In this document: positions 57,301-64,000 of the stretch, piece by piece
Numbering within the stretch: position 1 is the stretch's first letter
How the letters are laid out: each line of letters opens with the position of its first letter
Assembly (NCBI RefSeq): GCF_037176765.1
Contig: NC_090034.1
Coordinates: 89,436,000 to 89,499,999, forward strand
Source of the DNA: Anolis sagrei
Lineage: Eukaryota > Chordata > Lepidosauria > Squamata > Anolidae
Direction of reading: 5' to 3'
Length of the DNA: 64,000 nucleotides
Notes under the pieces: model-generated
The model's database searches: none
What the model was told of the DNA's origin: nothing
Seen by the model: the letters and a program-made list of their open reading frames with translations, nothing else
Position numbers and translations under genes: made by a program

Positions 57301-58617
57301 GTGGGCTGGTCTATGAGGTCACGAAGAGTCGGAGACGACTGAACGAATGAACAACAACAACAGTGAAAGGACCAAGGCAGTGACATCTCCTGTTCAAATA
57401 TCAGCCAACATGCCAACGACTTAAATCAAGAAACAGAGACACTTACTGGAACACCTCAGCAAGCGAGAGTCCAAAAGTGGCAAGCTAAAATCCAGAACCT
57501 CAATCAATAGCTGATACCAAATGAGAGACTCCCTCCTGGGCACCCAGAAAACTGGGCAACTTGGAAGGCGCTGAACAGACTGCGCTCTGGCACCACGAGA
57601 TGCAGAGCCAACCTTAAGAAATGGGGCTACAAAGTGGAGTCCACGACATGCAAATGCGGAGAAGAGCAAACAACAGACCACCTACTACAATGCAGTCTGA
57701 GCCCTTCCATATGCACAATAGAGGACCTTCTTATAGCAACACCAGAGGCACTCCAAGTGGCCAGCTACTGGTTCAAGGACATTTAATAGAATGCCAAGTT
57801 TGTAAACTTTGTGGGGTTTTTTTTGTTTTTAAATACAATACAACTGTTTGGTTTGCTCCTGATATGATAAACAAATAAATAATCATGTATTGCCTATATT
57901 TGTACATTCCATGAAGTACCTTTCTCTCTTTATGAAGGATCCAATCCCAACATACCAAATTGTGTTCATATGTGCTTCAAAATCCTGAAATACACAGGTT
58001 AGCCTCCTTTCTATTCTTTTATCAGCAACCAAAAGTTCTTGATCCTTATGTGGTTGCAGGGAGGGTTTTTTTAATGATGTGCATGTGTAATGTATTCTAA
58101 TATTATCTTTAATGACATGTTTGAAATTATTTCACACTTTGGTAAGATCATGTCAAACTTAATCACTTTAAATCTAATCATGGCCTCTTTCATTGTGTTG
58201 TAACCTTTTTTTCCATCAGGTTTTCAGCCTTGTTTTAGCCAAGTAAGTTGCCCTTGGTCCTGTGGCAATACTGAATGAATGAATGAATGAATAAAATAAG
58301 CTTGTTACACTGTTCCCACCCTCATAACAACAAAACTGAAATTTCTTATGCATTCATGTTAGATGATTTCAGATGCATTCATGCCAGTCATCCATTCTTA
58401 CAGGTGAGAATGAGAATGCCAAGGATGAACAAGATGGCAGCGGCTACTAAACCCCATTTGCGCAGGAAGTGGTAATCTGCAATAGAAAAAAACAAAACAA
58501 AAACAGAGCCTTTAATATGAACATCAAATAGCATGCTGAAATGCATTAACGCTGGTGGATAAACAATATCTGGAGCAAGAACCAATTCTTAATATTACTT
58601 AAAGACATTTGAAATAA

Positions 58618-58650
<33 letters not shown>

Positions 58651-58813
58651 TTTTGTATTCCGCCCTATCTCCCTCAGGGTAGATTTCAACATAACAATGA
58701 CAAACATTCATGATACTAACATAATATCCCAGAAAAACCCCACATATAAAAATAATATTAAAACCTAACATCAAATTAAAAACCTAGCATCAGTAAATTA
58801 AACCTGATATCAG

Positions 58814-58844
<31 letters not shown>

Positions 58845-60771
58845 TTATTTAGGACATTTATAGGCCACCCTTCTCACCCCGAAGGGGACTCAGAGTGGCT
58901 TGTTGTTGTATTGTTGTTCATTCCTTCTGTTGTTTCCGACTCTTCATGACCTCATTAACCAGCCCATGCCAGAGCTCCCTGTCAGCCGTCACCACCCCCA
59001 GCTCCTTCAAAGTCAATCCAGTCACTTCAAGGATGCCATCCATCCATCTTGCCCTTGGTCGGCCCCTCTTCCTTTTTCCTTCCATTTTCCCCAGCATCAT
59101 TGTCTTCTCTAAGCTTTCCTTTCTTCTCATGATGTGGCCAAAGTGCTTCAACTTTGCCTCTAATATCTTTCCCTCCAATGAGCAGTTGGACTTTATTTCC
59201 TGGAGTACGGACTGGTTGGATCTTCTCGCAGTCCAAGGCACTCTCGGAACTTTCCTCCAACACCACAGTTCAAAAGCATCTATCCTCCTTCGCTCAGCCT
59301 TCCCTATGGTCCAGCTCTCACGTCCGTAGGTGACTATGGGGAATACTATTGCTTTAACTATGTGGATCTTTCAAGATATACATACATACAATATATTACA
59401 TTATTAGCATAGCACAATATCAGTATTATACTGTATATTACTATATTGTACTATACCATTATATTGCAATATTATTAGTAATATTACATGTAATGTAAAA
59501 TATATAATTATAATAATGTATTATTATTAGTAGTATTATATTGTATTACATTATAATATTATAAATATTATATGCATATACATTATATTATATTATATTA
59601 TATTATTAATATAGCACAGGAGACAAGGTGGAACGGCCTTTCTGGCTCCTCTCTCTTCGCTCTGGCCTAGTAAATTAAACTACACATAAGGTAAAGGTAA
59701 AGGTAGTCCCCTGACATTAAGTCCAGTCATGTCTGACTCTGGGGTGTGGTGCTCATCTCCATTTCTAAGCCGAAGAGCCAGCGTTGTCCGTAGACACCTC
59801 CAAGGTCAGGTGGCTGGCATGACTGCATGGAGCGCCGTTACCTTCCCGCCGGATCTACTCACATTTGCATGTTTTCGAACTGCTAGGTTGGCAGAAGCTA
59901 GGGCTGACAGCGGAAGCTCACGCCACTCCCCGGAATTGAACCTGCGACCTTTCAATCAACAAGCTCAGCAGCTCAGTGCTTTAACCCACTGCGCCACCGG
60001 GGGCTCCAAACTACACATAGTCAAGCAAAATTCTATAATAACATAAATCTAAACAAAACATCCACACTGGTGTACAACAGCCAGCAAGGGTTCAAATTAC
60101 AGTGCGGGTTGGTTTTGTGGTCATTGGGCTGATGTTGGACCAGGGAAACCTAAATAAAAATAATTCTCAACCAGAGGCCCGGCAATGATCTCTCAACCAT
60201 CTAATCCTCCTCCTCTCCATATGTTAATGTGCAAAAGTAGGTCTTCAGTAGTTTTTTACAGTAGAGGAGGGAGGGGACCAGCTTTATTTCTTTAGGGAGG
60301 AAGTTCCCGAGGTGGGGTCTGACCACAGAAAAGGCCCTCCCTCTCGTTCCCACCAGCCGTGCTTGGGATGGGGGTGGGATCGAGAGCAGAGCCTCCTTCA
60401 ATGACCGCAATGCTTGGGCTGGTTTGTAAGAGGAGATGCCCAGTGTCAGATGCAGGTCCCATCTGTCTCACAATAAGCTCACTTTGAGGTAGAAAAGCTT
60501 TACTTTACTTTAAAAAGTAGGAAAAAGCTACTATACCTCAGTTGTCGCAACTGTCAAAGTTTGAAAAACTAAACATTTCAAATACTTTGCATGCTATTTT
60601 CCCACTTGTCATGTGTTATATATGTTATACAGTTTGTTGTCTTTTCGTCCACTGGTCAAATAATTTAAACATGATCTCATTCCCAGTTCTCCATCTTTCA
60701 TAAGAGAAAGACCTTGGGTCATTTTTACCACCAGAAAACTACCAGTCAGTCTAAATATTGCATCTCTACAA

Positions 60772-60812
<41 letters not shown>

Positions 60813-63089
60813 AAAGTATGGATTTTCGATGTTGCAATCCCAGATGACAGCAGGATTGAAGAGAAACAACTGGAAAAGCTGACACGATATGAGGATTTAA
60901 AGATAGAACTGCAAAGACTCTGGCACAAGTCAGTCAAGGTTGTCCCAGTGGTGATTGGCACACTGGGTGCAGTGCCTAAAGACCTTGGCCTGCACTTAAA
61001 CACAATCGGCACTGACAAAATTACCATCTGCCCACTGCAAATGGCCACCTTACTGGGATCTGCATGCATTATTCGCCGATACATCACACAGTCCTAGACA
61101 CTTGGGAAGTGTCTGACGTGTGATCCAATACAACAGCCAGCAGAGTGAACTTGTCTGCTGTAGACTCATCTTGTTGTGTTTCAAATAATACTAATATTAC
61201 TACTACTACTACTACTAACAACAACAACAACAACAACAACTTTATTTTTATACCCTGCCTCCATCTTCCCCTGAAGGCAGTCAGGGTGGCTTACAAAGGG
61301 TTATGCCCAACAAATACAGGTTAAAACAAGCACTGAAAAACAGTCACTATCAAATATCAAAACAAAAAACAAACATTGAAAAAAATTAAAAACAATATCA
61401 TGGCTGTACAACAAATTGCTGGGTTTGGCTCATATTGCTAAGTGCAGTGATTCCTACGTAGTGCCAGGGGAAACTAAATAAATAAATGTTACTAACATCT
61501 GCTAGGAAATTAGTTTCCAAGAAGCATTTTTCTCATGTACTCTTAATTCCCATTACATACAAGTGAACAAATGAAATATAGAATGCAAAATACTAACAAA
61601 TATAACCTGCACATGGATACCATAGTACACTACAGCATAAGCATATGATCCTGACAGCCAGTTTTTCTCACAGTTCAACTGTATTTTTGCACTATGATTT
61701 TATTAAGGTCAGGTCTGATCATTCTGCTTACTAGCAGGAATAAGTAAAGGTGAAGGTTTTCCCCTGACATTAAGTCCAGTTGTGTCTTAACCTGGGTGGT
61801 GGTGCTCATCTCCATTTCTGGGCACCGGAATTGAAGGGAGATGTAGACAAGCTGGAATGTGTCCAGAGAAGGCCGACTAAAATGATTAAGGCTCTGGAGA
61901 ACAAGCCCTATGAGGAGCGGTATAAAGAGCTGGGCATGTTTAGTCTGCAGAAGAGAAGACTGAGAGGAGAAATGATAGGTAAAAGTAAAGGTTGTGCCCT
62001 GACATTAAGTCCAGTCCTGTATGACTCTGGGGCGTGCTGCTCATCTCCATTTCTAAGCCGAAGAGCCAGCATTGTCCATAGACACCTCCAAGGTCATGTT
62101 GCCGGCATGACTTCATGAAGTGCCATTACCTTCCCGCTGGAGCGGTACCTATTGATCCACTCACATTTGCATGTTTTCGAACTGCTATGTTGGTAGGAGC
62201 TGAAGCTAACAGCGGGAGCTCATTCTGCTCCCCGGATTTGAACCTGCAACCTTTCGATCAGCAAGTTCAGTAGCTCAGTGGTTTAACTGACATGTATAAA
62301 AGTTTTATAATCCTATTTTAGCACCCACCACCACTAGTTCTGCTTTGAAACTTGCATTAAACAACACAGTCAATGAGGAAAACAGGAGGAAGGCAATTGC
62401 AGGTCTGTTTCCAAAGTCTTGTGTTGTGGCATGAGATAGTCCCAGGCTACAGGCATCTCTGCTCTTCACAAGGCTCCAATTTTCTTTAACAGGGACTCAA
62501 GTTCTCCAGATTTATTCAGAGCATCTAGGTCTGTAAAACCATCAATACAGGTATCTCCAATAAAGATACCAGGTATTGTTCTAGCGTCTGTAACTCGCAA
62601 GAGATAGGACTGAATGTCAGGCGTATCACTTCGGCTTGTGAGATCAATGTATTCCAAATGCCCAGGGTTCAGGTGAAGTGATTCTAGAAGGTCTAAAAAC
62701 TTTGAGACATTAAGGACAGCTCATCTTCACAAATATCACCACTTTGTTAGGTGCAAGCCTGCTCATGACAAATTGCTGTGCAGGCACACTGCCCGGCTTC
62801 TCAGCCACAAGCAGACCGTTTAGCTGTTTCCAGGAACACTAGAGATCACAGCAAGGAAGCAGAGAGCACAGTTGATTGTCTCTAATCAAACAAATTGTGC
62901 AGCCCTTTTAGACATCCCAAAGCCTGCAAAATCTATTTCCCAAAAACAAAGCCAGCAAGGATGAAAAGTACCAGGCATAGGCATCGCTTATTCAAAAACC
63001 TTTGGGGACTCAATAGGAAACATCACTTTCTTTATCTTGAGACTTACCATAATGGAAAAAATCATGATTGTAATCGATCTTTTCAAAGT
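54301..63089 (-). CDS. FXYD-family Na,K-ATPase regulator, FXYD5-like (3' exons)
   Basis: Four exons in frame: 63089-63048, 58476-58402, 56851-56803 and 54325-54301. They encode [60 protein letters not shown] and AQA. The signature F-H-Y-D is made across the first junction, and the single membrane span with LRKxGL...G and the basic CxxxxxxCRGKKR tail fit the family, which binds and tunes Na,K-ATPase at the plasma membrane. [13 protein letters not shown] is nearest to FXYD5 (dysadherin) as I recall it. The signal peptide and long N-terminal exons expected for FXYD5 lie beyond 63089 and are not seen. Confidence 0.85.
54373..54822 (-). mobile_element. Penelope-like element 3' part
   Basis: The minus strand encodes [45 protein letters not shown] (54690-54813), the C-terminal tail seen at 3635. 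The 3' UTR and terminal module lie at 54373-54560. This is the best copy of the coding tail in the window. Confidence 0.72.
54835..55650 (+). mobile_element. Probable LTR and leader of an LTR retrotransposon (fossil)
   Basis: A TG...CA unit of about 785 bp ends at 55619. It has an AATAAA (55412) in the right place and is followed at once by a primer-binding-like GGTAGCAGCGGTGGGATC. That layout fits an LTR plus the start of an internal region. No gag or pol follows and no second LTR is seen, so it is a remnant. Gypsy-like is a guess. Confidence 0.5.
55700..55915 (+). repeat. LINE 3' tail
   Basis: TATTCCACTCTGAGTCCCCT, GGGTGAGAAGGGTGGAATAT and AAATAAATAAAT. Confidence 0.75.
55916..56557. other. 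Unassigned intron sequence of the FXYD gene
   Basis: Moderately complex sequence with short open frames on both strands (56076-56324, 56237-56491) that match nothing I know and lack splice context. Confidence 0.4.
56558..56752 (-). repeat. tRNA-derived SINE, second family, shortened
   Basis: AAACTGCATGTCGCTTCTAG to GGTTTAACTCATTGCACCAC. The box B region is lost. It is 50 bases from FXYD exon 56803-56851. Confidence 0.75.
56803..56851 (-). CDS. FXYD juxtamembrane exon
   Basis: Between CTCCATTTCCAG and GTAGGA: 49 bases, (C)[16 protein letters not shown] basic stretch with a Cys right after the helix is the normal FXYD arrangement. Confidence 0.8.
57085..57890 (+). mobile_element. Non-LTR retrotransposon 3' end, zinc-knuckle family
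   Basis: It has [20 protein letters not shown] early on, then [20 protein letters not shown] and [15 protein letters not shown], and ends GATATGATAAACAAATAAAT. A Bov-B end is inserted at 57258. Confidence 0.78.
57258..57361 (+). mobile_element. Bov-B LINE 3' end with 12-bp target duplication
   Basis: 104 bases: TTGAAGGAGCTGGGGGTGGT, GGGAGCTCTGGCGTGGGCTG, GAAGAGTCGGAGACGACTGA and (CAA)n. They are flanked by exact AGTGAAAGGACC (57246-57257, 57362-57373). The frame [20 protein letters not shown] is the Bov-B C-terminus. Confidence 0.92.
58402..58476 (-). CDS. FXYD exon with membrane span
   Basis: Between TTTTTCTATTGCAG and GTAAGA: (D)[18 protein letters not shown], then GILILT. The conserved glycines of the FXYD helix are in place. 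Confidence 0.88.
58618..58900 (-). repeat. Two LINE 3' tails and (AAT)n
   Basis: (AAT)n at 58618-58650, then TATTCCGCCCTATCTCCC; (TTTA)n at 58813-58848 with GGCCACCCTTCTCACCCCGA. Both are tails in reverse. Confidence 0.65.
58905..59375 (-). mobile_element. Bov-B LINE 3' end
   Basis: The minus frame 58918-59241 encodes [40 protein letters not shown] and [20 protein letters not shown] with KSRK. This is the Bov-B (RTE) C-terminus. It contains the GTCACCTACGGACGTGAGAG stretch typical of the family. Bov-B is known for transfer between vertebrate lineages. Confidence 0.92.
59376..59615 (-). repeat. AT-rich interspersed repeat (reverse)
   Basis: Reverse of the 1-232 and 41280-41510 type, with the same order of TTATTAGTAATATTACATGT and ATTATAATATTATAAATATT-like blocks. 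It abuts Bov-B. Confidence 0.65.
59692..60006 (-). repeat. Sauria SINE
   Basis: GTAGTCCCCTGACATTAAGT at the left and the head GTTTAACCCACTGCGCCACC at the right. One of the best conserved copies. Confidence 0.92.
60190..60460 (-). mobile_element. L2-type LINE fragment
   Basis: The minus frame 60201-60410 has [40 protein letters not shown] and KLLKTYFC. Confidence 0.78.
60770..61175 (+). mobile_element. Non-LTR retrotransposon C-terminal fragment
   Basis: The plus frame reads [40 protein letters not shown] and [10 protein letters not shown], ending [11 protein letters not shown]. The WxxxVxVVPVVIGxLG pattern is common at the C-terminus of several LINE groups; I do not assign the clade. An (AAT)n tract precedes it. 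Confidence 0.72.
61185..61480 (-). repeat. LINE 3' tail
   Basis: (CTA)n and (CAA)n, then CTTTATTTTTATACCCTGCC and AAGGCAGTCAGGGTGGCTTA. Confidence 0.6.
61745..62290 (-). repeat. Sauria SINE - CR1 - Sauria SINE mosaic
   Basis: A 74-base Sauria SINE tail (61745-61818, ending CATCTCCATTTCT) is joined to 160 bases of CR1 (61819-61977; [20 protein letters not shown]), then to a nearly full Sauria SINE (61980-62290). No duplication bounds the CR1 piece. Confidence 0.8.
62466..62800 (-). pseudogene. GLRX: Glutaredoxin (GLRX-like) retrocopy
   Basis: The minus strand has [23 protein letters not shown], one frame shift next to the active site, then [60 protein letters not shown] and [20 protein letters not shown]. 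This follows vertebrate glutaredoxin-1 end to end with no intron. The CPYC site is damaged, so a working dithiol enzyme is not expected. It lies in an FXYD intron. I cannot see a clear poly(A) tail, so the retrocopy reading rests on the missing introns. Confidence 0.82.
63048..63089 (-). CDS. FXYD exon before the membrane span
   Basis: Between TATTTTTGCAG and GTAAGT: two bases, then [13 protein letters not shown] and one base of the Asp codon that completes FHYD with the next exon. Confidence 0.75.
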
Positions 63090-63309
63090 CTGCAAAAATA
63101 AAAAAAAGAATGTTAGATGGAAAAAAATGCAGTTTTGCTACCATAAGAACTTTGAGACATTAAAAGTTCAATCCTCCTCATATAAATGACGGTACCAGTT
63201 CCCAGTGCCTCGTATATAATTTCCTATATGTGGGCATTTATTAATATCTAGACACAGTGAAACATATATACAGTACAATCCCAATATCTGAAGGAAATAT
63301 ACTTCCAGA

Positions 63310-63319
63310 CTTCATGTAG

Positions 63320-63362
<43 letters not shown>

Positions 63363-64000
63363 TTTATTTATACCCCGCTACCATCTCCCCAAGGGATTCG
63401 GTGCGGCTTACATGAGGCCAAGCCCACAATACAACAATAAACAAAGGCAATAACAAAAACAATCAATACAATACAATTAATCACATAAACACAAAATAAA
63501 CAATAAGCATTCAACAGTGACGCACGAGCATTTAAAAAACCAATGGCTGGGCCAAATGTAATAGATTAAAATTTAAAAAATAATACTGGACATGAACAAG
63601 GTAGAATATAACTGGGATAGGATTTTCAAAGAGAAATGAGGGAACACTGTCAGTCCTAAATCAGTGGTAAAGTGCATTTTTGAGGGCATATTGCTGAGAG
63701 CTTTCCTTATTCTGGGAAGGCACACTGGAACAACCACGTTTTCAGGCTCCTCCCAAAGACTGCCAGAGTTGGAGCATGTCTGATATCCTTGGGAAGTGAG
63801 TGCCAGAGTCAGGGGGCCACCACCGAGAAGGCCCTCTCCCTCGTCCCCACCAATCGCGCCTGCAAAGGAGGTGGGAGCATGAGCAGGGCCTCACCAGATA
63901 ATTGAAGAGATCGTGCAGGTTTGTAGACAGAAATGCGGTCACGCAGGTAGGCGGATCCCAAACCATTCAGGGCTTTGTAGGTAAGAACCTGCATCTTGAA
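63310..64000 (-). mobile_element. L2-type LINE 3' end, runs off the window
   Basis: (ATA)n at 63321-63362, then the tail TTTATTTATACCCCGCTACC. The minus frame 63809-63994 encodes MQVLTYKALNGLGSAYLRDR, ISVYKPARSL and LVGTRERAFSVVAP, as in the copy at 14216. Confidence 0.87.

Overview
The window reads as squamate reptile nuclear DNA, most likely from a lizard. The evidence is the repeat content: many Sauria SINEs (tRNA-type head, Bov-B-like tail), Bov-B, CR1 and L2 LINE ends, Penelope-like elements, SPIN-type hAT transposons and Helitrons. No bacterial or organellar features are visible. About three quarters of the sequence can be assigned to transposons or simple repeats; host exons are short islands between them.

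Three split host genes can be traced from conserved exons with matching splice sites. (1) 5584-22064, plus strand: a complete small secreted protein of 264 residues with a signal peptide and one NIDO domain closely resembling the N-terminal domain of alpha-tectorin. Its stop codon is formed twice, once by reading on past exon 6 and once by splicing to a short last exon, and each version has its own AATAAA. (2) 31860-41863, minus strand: a complete MS4A-family four-pass membrane protein of 219 residues in six coding exons. (3) 54301-63089, minus strand: the 3' part of an FXYD-family Na,K-ATPase regulator, most like FXYD5; its 5' exons lie beyond the window. There is also a glutaredoxin retrocopy (62466-62800), an unassigned exon-like membrane ORF (53732-53953), a CpG-richer island with a truncated ORF (49740-50345) and a tiny ORF with a signal-peptide-like start (30852-30977).

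Repeat layout: 0-5 kb holds Sauria SINE, hAT, Penelope-like and L2 pieces. 5-23 kb is the NIDO gene with introns full of hAT, Helitron, mariner, L2 and CR1 copies. 23-30 kb has an ERV pol fossil, LINE ends, and a 1.85-kb Helitron sitting in a CR1 tail. 30-45 kb is the MS4A gene and its insertions. 45-53 kb is a repeat complex: head-to-tail Helitrons, SPIN-type elements sharing their interior sequence, and a 290-bp tandem array. 53-64 kb is the FXYD gene with LINE, SINE, LTR and Bov-B insertions.

Many insertions are datable relative to each other, because target-site duplications can be read directly (8 bp for hAT, TA for mariner, A/T for Helitrons, 10-13 bp for Penelope-like and LINE copies). 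The most unusual signals are the tandem Helitron array, a CR1/SPIN junction shared by two loci 18 kb apart, the interior module shared by Helitrons and SPIN-type elements, and the double stop arrangement of the NIDO gene.
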